From an uncultured Collinsella sp. (lineage in GTDB: Bacteria > Actinomycetota > Coriobacteriia > Coriobacteriales > Coriobacteriaceae), in NCBI GenBank assembly GCA_900548515.1, contig URKU01000073.1, positions 1-9,217 of the forward strand: a stretch of DNA of 9,217 bases, read 5' to 3'. A program made the position numbers and the translations under genes. Positions 1 through 5,744 of this stretch are shown here, in pieces (the first letter of the stretch is position 1; the number at the start of each line of letters is the position of its first letter). The notes beneath the pieces were generated by a model. The model had not been told where the DNA came from and did not search any database. It worked only from the letters and a program-made list of their open reading frames with translations.

Positions 1-209
1 ACACGCTTGCCGAGCATGCCTATCAGAACCGTACGGTGGCGCTCGTTGAGGCCGGTTCCTGGGCACCCGCCGCTGCCAAAGTCATGACCAAGGAGCTCGA
101 GGGCATGAAGGACATCACCCTGACGCAGAACAAGGTGACCGTCCTGGGTTCGCTCAACGACGCATCGCGCGCCCAGATCGAAGCCCTCGCCGACGAGCTG
201 TCCAAGTAA
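1..209 (+). CDS. FprA-family A-type flavodiiron protein, C-terminal fragment
   Basis: This is the 3' end of a gene that starts before the window; the reading frame begins at position 3 and ends at TAA 207-209, leaving 68 residues. The fragment includes NRTVALVEAGSWAPAAAK, which matches the conserved stretch near the end of the flavodoxin-like domain in A-type flavoproteins (flavodiiron proteins), and ends in an amphipathic helix (QIEALADELSK). In the family, an N-terminal metallo-beta-lactamase-like di-iron domain and a C-terminal FMN domain reduce O2 to water or NO to N2O in the cytoplasm, protecting anaerobes from oxygen or nitrosative stress. The di-iron domain is outside the window, so I cannot confirm that the protein is complete or which substrate it prefers. 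A strong hairpin terminator follows 22 nt after the stop. The assignment rests on the tail alone. Confidence 0.75.
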   Translation, partial: TLAEHAYQNRTVALVEAGSWAPAAAKVMTKELEGMKDITLTQNKVTVLGSLNDASRAQIEALADELSK

Positions 210-231
210 CGATATTTCGCTTTTAACGAGC

Positions 232-273
232 AAAACCACCACAAAGGGGACAGGCACCTTTGTGGTGGTTTTT
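232..273. terminator. Bidirectional intrinsic terminator
   Basis: A perfect 16-bp stem (AAAACCACCACAAAGG at 232-247 with its reverse complement at 257-272) closes a 9-nt loop. A T run follows on the plus strand (269-273), and an equivalent T run follows on the minus strand because the left arm begins AAAA. It sits between the convergent flavodiiron gene and the DeoR-type gene and can end both transcripts. Confidence 0.9.
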
Positions 274-277
274 GTCT

Positions 278-1081
278 TTAGGCGGTGGCGATGATGAGGG
301 TTGGGGCGCCGGCGTCGGCGATCTCGGCGATTGAGGCGGCAACGGCACCTTCGGGGTCACGGTCCATCACGATGGTGTCGACATCGGTAAGTTCGGCAAA
401 GCGGTACATGCCGCGCCCGTTGACCTTGCTCGCGTCCATGAGGGCGACGCCTCGGCGCGCGGCGGCGATCATGGCCGTTTTGGTCTCGGCCATCTGCGGG
501 AAGTCGGTGGTAAAGCCACAGCCGGGAACAAAGGCGCCGGGGCACATGACGGCAAGGTCGGCGTGAACCATCTGCAGCGCCTGCATGGCGAGCGGACCGT
601 ACAGATAGCGGTGGCCTTTGCGCAGTGCGCCGCCCAGCATGACGACGTCGACCGAGGGCATGCTCTCGTCGATGTAATCGGCGATCGTAATGTCTGCCGT
701 GATGACGGTGATGCCGTCGCGCTGGTCGAGGAGCCGGACAAATTCGAGCGCGGTGGTGCCCGAGTCGACGAGAAGGGTGTCGCCGTCGCTGACGAGCTCA
801 ATAGCGCTTTGCGCGATGGCTTGCTTAGCGGCTACGTTGACGTTAATGCGCCGATCCTGCGTGGAGACGGTCAGGCGCTTGTGGAGCGACACAGCGCCAC
901 CATGTGTGCGGCGCAGTTTGCCAGTCTCGGCGAGGGCGTCCAGGTCGGCGCGGGCCGTGACGGAGGACACGCCAAAGGTCTGAGCGATTTCTGCCACCTG
1001 CACCGAGGCATTATGCTCGAGCATTTCCATGATGGCGGCACGGCGTTCGTCGGCGAAGGCGCGGGTTGTTGCATGGGCCAT
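278..1081 (-). CDS. DeoR/GlpR-family transcriptional regulator
   Basis: The 267-aa product has the usual DeoR-family length and layout. The N-terminal winged helix-turn-helix spans about residues 10-63, with recognition-helix text VSSVTARADLDALAETG (38-54) followed by the family signature GKLRRTHGGA (54-63). The C-terminal DeoRC sensor domain, an ISOCOT-like fold that binds phosphorylated sugars, covers about 83-240 and shows the phosphate-loop motif DSGTT (106-110), LGG (149-151) and DASK (216-219). Start ATG at 1081 is preceded by GGAG five bases upstream (1087-1090). The gene is divergent from the class II aldolase at 1417, so the likely role is sugar-phosphate-responsive repression of the aldolase and of itself through the shared 335-nt upstream region. 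That target is inferred from position. The first helix-turn residues read TARAD rather than the common TIRRD, a mild variation. The transcript ends at the shared terminator just downstream. Confidence 0.88.
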   Translation of the reverse strand: MAHATTRAFADERRAAIMEMLEHNASVQVAEIAQTFGVSSVTARADLDALAETGKLRRTHGGAVSLHKRLTVSTQDRRINVNVAAKQAIAQSAIELVSDGDTLLVDSGTTALEFVRLLDQRDGITVITADITIADYIDESMPSVDVVMLGGALRKGHRYLYGPLAMQALQMVHADLAVMCPGAFVPGCGFTTDFPQMAETKTAMIAAARRGVALMDASKVNGRGMYRFAELTDVDTIVMDRDPEGAVAASIAEIADAGAPTLIIATA

Positions 1082-1120
1082 AGTTGCTCCATCATCGTCT
1101 GAAATTTGCAGGAATTGTGT

Positions 1121-1195
1121 TGAGTCTATTTTCGTTCATTTTCTTTTTGAGTAAGAAAACGCCTTTCGATTACTTATCTTTTCTATAAAAGAAAG
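1121..1195. promoter_or_regulatory. AT-rich divergent promoter/operator zone with TTTCG repeats
   Basis: This stretch is strikingly AT-rich compared with the flanking genes. It carries two related direct repeats that begin TTTCG (at 1130 and 1164, 34 bp apart) and run into TCTTTT. It also carries short inverted repeats: TTTTCTT (1139-1145) with AAGAAAA (1153-1159), AGTAA (1150-1154) with TTACT (1170-1174), and CTTTT (1178-1182) with AAAAG (1187-1191). A weak promoter match, TTGAGT (1147-1152), 18 nt, TACTTA (1171-1176), lies inside it pointing at the aldolase. DeoR-family proteins often bind several T-rich repeated half-sites, so this is the best candidate operator for the adjacent regulator. 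The precise half-site cannot be fixed from one copy. Confidence 0.45.
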
Positions 1196-1302
1196 CCGCT
1201 CGACGCTCAAAACTCAATATCGAACACGTGCGATCGGCACAAAACCCTTCCGTTTGCTTTTCAAAAATGAAGGCTCGACCTCACGCAACGACAATATCTC
1301 GT

Positions 1303-1331
1303 GCATTTATGCCCGCCGAATTTCATACAAT
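1303..1331 (+). promoter_or_regulatory. Possible proximal promoter of the aldolase
   Basis: TACAAT at 1326-1331 is a five-of-six match to the -10 consensus and would start transcription near 1338, giving a leader of about 79 nt before the aldolase ATG. The -35 position about 17 nt upstream (around 1303-1308, GCATTT) is poor. It competes with the weaker signals in the AT-rich zone upstream. Confidence 0.25.
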
Positions 1332-1416
1332 GAGCGCAGCAAAACGCAAGGTAAAACGCCTTGCGGACACGTACGCCCGATGTCCAGATGCGGGCGAGGG
1401 AGAGGAGCAAACGCTC

Positions 1417-2274
1417 ATGGCACTTGTTACCACCGAAAAGATGCTCAAGGACGCTCAGGCCGGCCACTACGCCGTCGGCGCGTTCAACGTCGAGAACCTC
1501 GAGTTTGTTATGGCCGTTCTGGCCGCTGCCGAGGAGACCAAGTCCCCCGTCATCATGCAGACCACCCCGGGCACCATTAAGACCGCTGGCCTGGATTACT
1601 TCTACGGCATGGTCAAGGCTGCCGCCGAGCGCGCTTCCGTGCCCGTCGCTCTGCACCTCGATCACGGCGATGGCTATGACCGCTGCATGCAGGCTTTCCG
1701 CACGGGCTACACCTCCGTCATGATCGACGGTTCGCACGAGTCCTTCGAGGACAACATCGCCCTGACCAAGTCCGTCGCCGATGCTGGCCGCGCCATGGGC
1801 GTGCCCGTCGAGGCTGAGCTCGGCAAGGTTGGCGGCAAGGAGGACGACGGTCCCGCGGTTGAGGGCGAGAGCCCCTACACCGACCCTGCCGAGGCCAAGG
1901 AGTTCGTCGAGCGTACCGGCTGCACCTCCCTCGCAATTGGCGTTGGCACCAGCCACGGTGTGTACACGAGCGATCCGCACATCGAGCAGTCCGTGGTCAA
2001 GGCTATCCGCGACGCCGTCGACGTGCCGCTGGTTCTGCACGGCACCTCCGGTGTGCCCGATGAGCAGGTTGCCGAGGCTGTGAAGAACGGCATCTGCAAG
2101 GTTAACTACGCCACCGAGCTGCGTCAGGCCTACACCAAGGGCTTCATGGCCTACATGGCCGAGAACCCCGCCTGCTTCGACCCCAAGAAGCCGGCCAAGG
2201 AGGGTATGCGTGAGATCACCGAGCTGGTTAAGATCCGCATGACCAACCTCAACTCTGTGGGCAAAGCAGAGTAA
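1417..2274 (+). CDS. Class II fructose/tagatose-bisphosphate aldolase
   Basis: The 285-aa cytoplasmic enzyme splits a ketose 1,6-bisphosphate into dihydroxyacetone phosphate and glyceraldehyde 3-phosphate, using Zn2+. The class II signatures are all present: HLDHG at 80-84 (catalytic Asp82, zinc ligand His83), GSHESFEDNI from 106, EAELG at 122-126, GVGTSHGVY at 175-183 (zinc ligand His180), LHGTSG at 207-212 (zinc ligand His208) and KVNYATELR at 228-236. Length and the KVN-ATEL text match the short GatY/KbaY/FbaA-like group, so the substrate could be fructose or tagatose bisphosphate. I chose ATG 1417 because AGGAG (1403-1407) lies nine bases before it and conserved family sequence begins there. 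An upstream in-frame ATG at 1228 would add 63 residues without family resemblance, lying in the promoter region. The divergent DeoR-type regulator suggests sugar-responsive control. No PTS or kinase gene is visible nearby to settle the substrate. Confidence 0.93.
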   Translation: MALVTTEKMLKDAQAGHYAVGAFNVENLEFVMAVLAAAEETKSPVIMQTTPGTIKTAGLDYFYGMVKAAAERASVPVALHLDHGDGYDRCMQAFRTGYTSVMIDGSHESFEDNIALTKSVADAGRAMGVPVEAELGKVGGKEDDGPAVEGESPYTDPAEAKEFVERTGCTSLAIGVGTSHGVYTSDPHIEQSVVKAIRDAVDVPLVLHGTSGVPDEQVAEAVKNGICKVNYATELRQAYTKGFMAYMAENPACFDPKKPAKEGMREITELVKIRMTNLNSVGKAE

Positions 2275-2298
2275 CAGCAAGGGTACTCTGATCCCACC

Positions 2299-2449
2299 GG
2301 ACGGCTTGGGCGGGTCCCGTACTTAGTTTCCAAAACGTCCTCGCGCATGAAGGCCCCCGTTGTCTCGCTTCTTCGAAGCGTTGACAACGGGGGCCTTCGC
2401 GCTGCGGAATGATTTTGGAAACTAAGTACGGGACCCGCCCAAACCGTCC
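2299..2449. repeat. 151-nt near-perfect hairpin element
   Basis: Outer arms at 2299-2335 and 2413-2449 are inverted copies over 37 nt with a single mismatch (2305 against 2443). Inside, GAAGGCCCCCGTTGTC (2349-2364) pairs with 2383-2398, GCGC 2343-2346 can pair with 2399-2402, and an innermost stem CGCTTC/GAAGCG (2366-2371 with 2375-2380) closes a 3-nt loop. It starts 25 nt after the aldolase stop, so the inner GC-rich stem could act as its terminator. However, no proper T run follows either stem, so a palindromic mobile or REP-like element, or an RNA structure that protects the 3' end, fits as well. A 101-aa minus-strand frame running through it is not credible. Confidence 0.85.
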
Positions 2450-2583
2450 TGCTCAATCGCCCTTGTGGTGTTAGTGTCGGAAAAATAAGACGTTGCTTTT
2501 TGCCCCCTGCGGAAAGATTGGGGAACTAAGCCCTCGTCCCTCCCAAGTTGACCTTCTCGAGGTCGTCGCCCTTGTGGCGTTAG
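2415..2583. repeat. Decayed direct duplication of the hairpin's right flank
   Basis: Two diverged copies lie in the same order. Copy one is 2415-2474 and copy two is 2518-2583. Both open with TTGG and then AACTAAG, pass through a C-rich block (GACCCGCCCAA in the first, GTCCCTCCCAA in the second), and close with TCGCCCTTGTGG(T/C)GTTAG (2457-2474 and 2566-2583, one mismatch in 18). Offsets of 104 and 109 nt imply a small indel. Copy one begins within the right arm of the long hairpin. The remaining 2475-2517 holds nothing I can name. This and the hairpin account for the 333-nt gene-free stretch 2275-2607. Confidence 0.6.
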
Positions 2584-2607
2584 GACTGCGAATTTGGGAT
2601 GGGAGGG
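2538..2607 (-). repeat. Spaced inverted repeat just after the HAD gene
   Basis: CCCTCCCA at 2538-2545 and TGGGAGGG at 2600-2607 are exact inverted copies. The second ends right beside the HAD stop codon (2608-2610). The 54-nt spacer holds a smaller stem, GACCT 2550-2554 with AGGTC 2560-2564. It may fold at the 3' end of the HAD transcript, but no T run follows closely, so I do not call it a terminator. Confidence 0.35.
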
Positions 2608-3231
2608 TTACTTGGTTGTTAGGGTTAGCAGGTCGTTGGGGGTTTTGAGGTTGTAGGTGGCGTTTGGGATGTCTTGGTGTGATCCCCATGCTGCTCTGGC
2701 AAAACTGACCCCTGCTGAAGTTGCGCATTGTTCGTCGTAGACGGTGTCGCCAACGTAGACGACGTTGCCAGGATTCGCGCCCGTACGTCGGAGATATTCG
2801 AGCATGGGTGCGGGCGAAGGCTTGTGCTCGGTTGTGTCTTCGACAAGGATGATGTGTTCAAAAAACTTATCGAAGCCAAGGGGTGCAATTTCGTCTGTGT
2901 ATTCGTCGCGCGCACGTGAGGAGACGATGCCAAGTTTGCAGCCGTTGTCGGAGAGTGTTGCGATAACTTCGTGCAAGCCGGGAAACACGCTGATGGTGCT
3001 TTTAAAGCTGGCAGCAACTTGGCACCAGCGATTCAACGTTGCCTGCGAGTAGATTCCAAGTTTCTCAAGGGCATCCTTGCCGGGTATGCCGAGGGCAAAT
3101 TCAAGCTCGTGTCGGGGGAGCGTTTTGCCGGTTTCTTCTTGGATAATCTGGCCAAGCGATGACAGCACGCTTTCTTCTGTATCTGCCAACGTCCCATCAA
3201 CGTCAAATACGATATGGTCAAAGTGCTTCAT
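2608..3231 (-). CDS. HAD-superfamily phosphatase (phosphoglycolate phosphatase-like)
   Basis: The 207-aa protein carries all four HAD motifs: motif I DVDGT at 10-14 (nucleophile Asp10, acid Asp12), motif II Ser104 in IVSSR, motif III Lys137 in HKPSP, and motif IV GDTVYD at 161-166. An alpha-helical C1 cap lies between motifs I and II (about residues 16-82), as in the Gph/PgmB/PpaX subfamily, and the length fits that group. Family members use Mg2+ to hydrolyse small phosphate esters, for example phosphoglycolate or sugar phosphates; nothing here fixes the substrate. Start ATG 3231 has AGGAG seven bases upstream. The AraC-type regulator ends 56 nt upstream on the same strand with no terminator between, so the two are probably cotranscribed. 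By eye the gene is less GC-rich than its neighbours in the aldolase and ABC regions. The C-terminus abuts the repeat-rich gap. Confidence 0.85.
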   Translation of the reverse strand: MKHFDHIVFDVDGTLADTEESVLSSLGQIIQEETGKTLPRHELEFALGIPGKDALEKLGIYSQATLNRWCQVAASFKSTISVFPGLHEVIATLSDNGCKLGIVSSRARDEYTDEIAPLGFDKFFEHIILVEDTTEHKPSPAPMLEYLRRTGANPGNVVYVGDTVYDEQCATSAGVSFARAAWGSHQDIPNATYNLKTPNDLLTLTTK

Positions 3232-3287
3232 ATGGTTGCTCCTCTCTGTTGTTTGCCTGCAAGTTTGATGCGGTGACAGAAGAAAGG

Positions 3288-4226
3288 CTAGCGGGATTTC
3301 TGCCTGGTGCTATCGAGATTCTGCCTCGCTGCTCGATAGCTCGAAGGAGTGCACCCCATTTGTTCTTTAAATACCTGGCCAAGATGGCTTGCTGTCGCAA
3401 AGCCGCATTGGCGCGCGACTGTCTGGACCGTTCGCGTGGTGTGTGCCAAAAGTTCGCAAGCACGGTTTACGCGGTATGCGCGCAGATATGCCGCCGGGGT
3501 CGTTCCTGCGCAAGCTTCGATAATGCGGTAACACTCTCTTTCGCTTACGCCGGCTGCAGATGCCATCTGGGGCACATCTATAGCGGCTGCATAGTTTGCG
3601 CGGATATAGTCCAGGATTGCCTTGAACTGTACGTCGCGGTTGGTCATCCAAGAGGCGTTGTCGGAGGAAAAGAGCGGTTCGGCCTTGGCGTAAATCTGAA
3701 TCCAGAGCTCTGACAAGCTATTCCGAAGCGCCATCTCGTTCTGCGGCCGTTGAAGGTCGTGGTTAAAGGAACTCTTTAGCAAATCGATAAAGGGCATATC
3801 GTCGGGGTTGGTGGGCGACCATTTGAGCACATCGACGCCTCGACATTGCAGCAAAGGATTGATATAGCGCTTTTGAAGGCGTCCCGCGGGATCGCCGAGC
3901 ATCGACGGCTGAAAGATATGCAACATTTGAATGGCCGGTGCCGAATTGGGTGATTGCAGCGTGCTGTGCAAAACGCCGCCGTTGATAAAGCCGGCGGACC
4001 CTTCCTCAAAGCGCACGTGTTCATGAGCCGCGCGCGTTCGATAGTCAATCGCTCCCTGCTCCATGTAGAAAAGCTCGACTTCGGAATGCCAGTGCCAGGG
4101 GACGGAATTGCCCGGATAGCGAGCGAATTCTGCGCGTTCGGCAATATAGGGCCAGTCTTCGGCGGTCTCGGGAAACGCTTCCTCGCGTCCTCCGCGGTGC
4201 AATTCTATGTGATCCATGTTTCGCAT
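3288..4226 (-). CDS. AraC-family transcriptional regulator with cupin sensor domain
   Basis: The 312-aa protein has an N-terminal cupin-like ligand domain (about 30-105), with the typical PWHWHSEVELFYMEQG at 43-58, and a C-terminal AraC/XylS DNA-binding domain (about 200-300). The latter holds two helix-turn-helices: the first around MASAAGVSERECYRIIEA (221-238) and the second around TVQTVARQCGFATASHLGQV (266-285), ending in the signature FKEQMGCTPSSYR (286-298). Such proteins usually activate sugar or small-metabolite genes when ligand binds the cupin; the ligand here is unknown. It sits upstream of and probably cotranscribed with the HAD phosphatase, which is the likeliest target together with itself. 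ATG 4226 has no Shine-Dalgarno sequence, but TATACT lies six bases upstream, the geometry of a leaderless mRNA. A second in-frame ATG at 4217 is possible and would lose three residues. Confidence 0.9.
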   Translation of the reverse strand: MRNMDHIELHRGGREEAFPETAEDWPYIAERAEFARYPGNSVPWHWHSEVELFYMEQGAIDYRTRAAHEHVRFEEGSAGFINGGVLHSTLQSPNSAPAIQMLHIFQPSMLGDPAGRLQKRYINPLLQCRGVDVLKWSPTNPDDMPFIDLLKSSFNHDLQRPQNEMALRNSLSELWIQIYAKAEPLFSSDNASWMTNRDVQFKAILDYIRANYAAAIDVPQMASAAGVSERECYRIIEACAGTTPAAYLRAYRVNRACELLAHTTRTVQTVARQCGFATASHLGQVFKEQMGCTPSSYRAARQNLDSTRQKSR

Positions 4227-4232
4227 GGCATC

Positions 4233-4238
4233 AGTATA
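4233..4238 (-). promoter_or_regulatory. Putative -10 box for a leaderless AraC-type mRNA
   Basis: Read on the minus strand this is TATACT, close to the TATAAT consensus, followed by six bases and then the ATG at 4226. That places the expected transcription start on the A of the start codon, and no ribosome site is visible. No convincing -35 is present about 17 nt upstream, in the tail of the small frame at 4252-4461. Confidence 0.4.
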
Positions 4239-4251
4239 AAGCGCGATGGGC

Positions 4252-4461
4252 TTAGATTGCTCTTGCCTGTTCGGGGAACGCCTTGTCTAGGGATGCTTGG
4301 AGCTTTTCGAACGATGCTCGCAAGTTGTGGCTCTGGACGGTTGACCGTTTGGCTTTTGTGGTGGGGGAGTCGAGGAGGCTGTTTCTCTGTGTCGGGGGGA
4401 AGGAGAAAAGGTTTGCATGTTTTAGGGATGGCTGCTGTGCTGCGTCATTGGAAGAATGCAT
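4252..4461 (-). CDS. Possible small protein of 69 aa, unknown function
   Basis: I do not recognise this protein. Its best support is a near-ideal ribosome site: GGAGG at 4472-4476 (within GAGGAGG on the minus strand), ten bases before ATG 4461. The frame ends at TAA 4252-4254, 25 nt before the AraC-type start, in the same direction, as the first gene of a unit would. The product is polar, Ser/Gln/Lys-rich, lacks a signal peptide or membrane segment, and ends in a helix-prone stretch (ASFEKLQASLDKAFPEQAR). Codons favour C or A at third positions. A plus-strand frame (4283-4567) overlaps most of it and has no good ribosome site. It could be a real small protein, a remnant of a decayed gene, or chance; conservation in relatives would decide. 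Confidence 0.35.
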   Translation of the reverse strand: MHSSNDAAQQPSLKHANLFSFPPTQRNSLLDSPTTKAKRSTVQSHNLRASFEKLQASLDKAFPEQARAI

Positions 4462-4589
4462 GCTTGTGCGGCCTCCTCGATGTCCACCAATAGATTGCGC
4501 TCGGGGTATGCTGCTAGGTCCCGTGCGTTGGCAGTATTATGCCGCGGCTGCTGCAAAGAAGCGCTAAAGAAAGGCTTAACCTGGTTTGA

Positions 4590-4628
4590 TGTTACGATGA
4601 AACTGCAGGTCAGAGGTATCGAGTAACA
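4590..4628. repeat. Hairpin with AAACTGCAGGTCAGAG in the loop
   Basis: TGTTACGAT (4590-4598) pairs with ATC-GTAACA (4618-4620 and 4623-4628, two bases bulged), making nine base pairs around a loop that contains AAACTGCAGGTCAGAG (4600-4615). The same 16 bases recur exactly at 8981-8996, again at the centre of a palindrome. It lies 20 nt after the Nudix-Vsr stop codon but lacks a T run, so it is a poor terminator. The rest of 4462-4647 shows no other gene or clear signal. Confidence 0.6.
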
Positions 4629-4647
4629 CTCTTGAAAGGTTTTGAGC

Positions 4648-5697
4648 TTAAGGACTTTCTAAGGTTTGTGACGCGGATATGGCTCGCCTGTGTGAGGCGT
4701 GTGGGCGGCTCGTTCCTAGCGCTGCGGCGCGCACCTGCTCGATGACCTTTTCCATGGTGGCGTCGATGCAGTCTTTTTTGAGCTCGCATTCCCAGATGGT
4801 TATGGGTGTCCAGCCCATTTGAGTGAGTGCTGCCACGGCAGCGCGGTCGCGCTCGACGTTGCGGCGGAACTTTGCCTCCCAAAACTCAACATTGCGCTTG
4901 GGCTGGCTCGGATTGCACTTAGGGCAGCGATGCCAAAAGCAGCCATTGACGAAGATGGCGATCTTGCGTCCGGGAAAGGCGATGTCGGGCTTTCCGGGCA
5001 CCTTCCATTCCAGACGGTATCCCGTAAGGCCTGCGGCGCGCAGGCGCTGGCGAACGAGCAGCTCGGGCTTGGTGTTGGCACGCTTGTTGCCCTTCATGGA
5101 CTTTTTGATGGCGGCGCGACGGCGCACCAGTTCGCGCTCGTCAGCGGAGAGGTCCGAGGTATCGATGCCGTCGAGCAGACCGGGCTTGGGTCGCTTCTTG
5201 CTGCGGCGCTTGGCTTTGCGCTTGGGTTTGGTGGCGGGCTCGTCGGCCGTGGTGGCCTCGGCGTCGTTGGCAGTGCCGTTGGCCTCGAGCCGATCTTCCT
5301 TCAACTCAATCAGAGCATCGATAAGCTCTTTGTCGGCGGGCATCCACTCAACCGTGGCAAGCGAGGTGCGCGGAATCCAGCGGATATCGAGCTGGCGGTC
5401 GTGCTTCTGGGGCTCGCCAGACTCTTTAGCCAGCGAGCAGTAGTAGCACTCCATGGAGAGATGAAAATCGGGGTAGTCGTACTCAACGGTATAGAAATCG
5501 CGCAGATTGGTGACTTTGACCTGCAACTCTTCCATAAGCTCGCGGCGTACGGCGTCCTCGGGCGACTCGCCGCGCATGAGCTTGCCACCGGGAAACTCCC
5601 AAAGTCCCTGCATGTCGCCGTAGCCGCGCTGCACGGCAAGCAGCTCATCAGATCCTTCCTTGCGAATGATCCCAGCGGCAACATGAACAGTCTTCAA
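4648..5697 (-). CDS. Fusion of MutT-like Nudix hydrolase and Vsr-type mismatch endonuclease
   Basis: The 349-aa protein joins two repair-related domains. Residues 1-135 are a Nudix domain of the MutT type (8-oxo-dGTP or related NTP pyrophosphohydrolase), with GLWEFPGG at 31-38 and the Nudix box from Gly38 to Val60 (Glu44, Arg52-Glu53, Glu56-Glu57). Residues 141-172 are a linker, first Ala/Thr-rich and then Lys/Arg-rich. Residues about 185-325 match Vsr, which nicks beside T in T:G mismatches: VPGKPDIAF (catalytic-type Asp238), FVNGCFWHRCPKC (His256 and zinc-type Cys), EFWEAKFRRNVERDR (271-285) and TIWECEL (300-306). No ATG exists at the domain start; TTG 5697 is chosen because GAGAGGA lies six bases upstream and Nudix similarity begins there. 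The open frame continues upstream to 6264 only as antisense of the ABC gene. No cytosine methyltransferase, the usual Vsr partner, is in the window. Divergent from the ABC operon. Confidence 0.88.
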   Translation of the reverse strand: MKTVHVAAGIIRKEGSDELLAVQRGYGDMQGLWEFPGGKLMRGESPEDAVRRELMEELQVKVTNLRDFYTVEYDYPDFHLSMECYYCSLAKESGEPQKHDRQLDIRWIPRTSLATVEWMPADKELIDALIELKEDRLEANGTANDAEATTADEPATKPKRKAKRRSKKRPKPGLLDGIDTSDLSADERELVRRRAAIKKSMKGNKRANTKPELLVRQRLRAAGLTGYRLEWKVPGKPDIAFPGRKIAIFVNGCFWHRCPKCNPSQPKRNVEFWEAKFRRNVERDRAAVAALTQMGWTPITIWECELKKDCIDATMEKVIEQVRAAALGTSRPHASHRRAISASQTLESP

Positions 5698-5744
5698 CAG
5701 GAGTCCTCTCTCAACATCAACACGTGGCAGGGTAGCTACGCGTA

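Noticed and set aside
1228..1416. 63-residue N-terminal extension of the aldolase
   Set aside because: It covers the promoter region, has no ribosome site and no similarity to the family, while ATG 1417 has AGGAG nine bases upstream.
1261..2280. 339-aa minus-strand open frame opposite the aldolase
   Set aside because: Long antisense frames are expected opposite GC-rich genes; the Gly/His/Leu-rich product has no recognisable domain.
2151..2456. 101-aa minus-strand frame through the long hairpin
   Set aside because: It overlaps the aldolase end and both hairpin arms, so its sequence is dictated by the palindrome; no ribosome site or domain.
4283..4567. 94-aa plus-strand frame opposite the small minus-strand protein
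   Set aside because: No ribosome site at its start and a low-complexity alanine tail; the minus-strand alternative is better supported.
4227..4647. A structured RNA or tRNA gene in the gap before Nudix-Vsr
   Set aside because: I found no cloverleaf, T-loop motif or known riboswitch core on either strand; only the small hairpin at 4590-4628.
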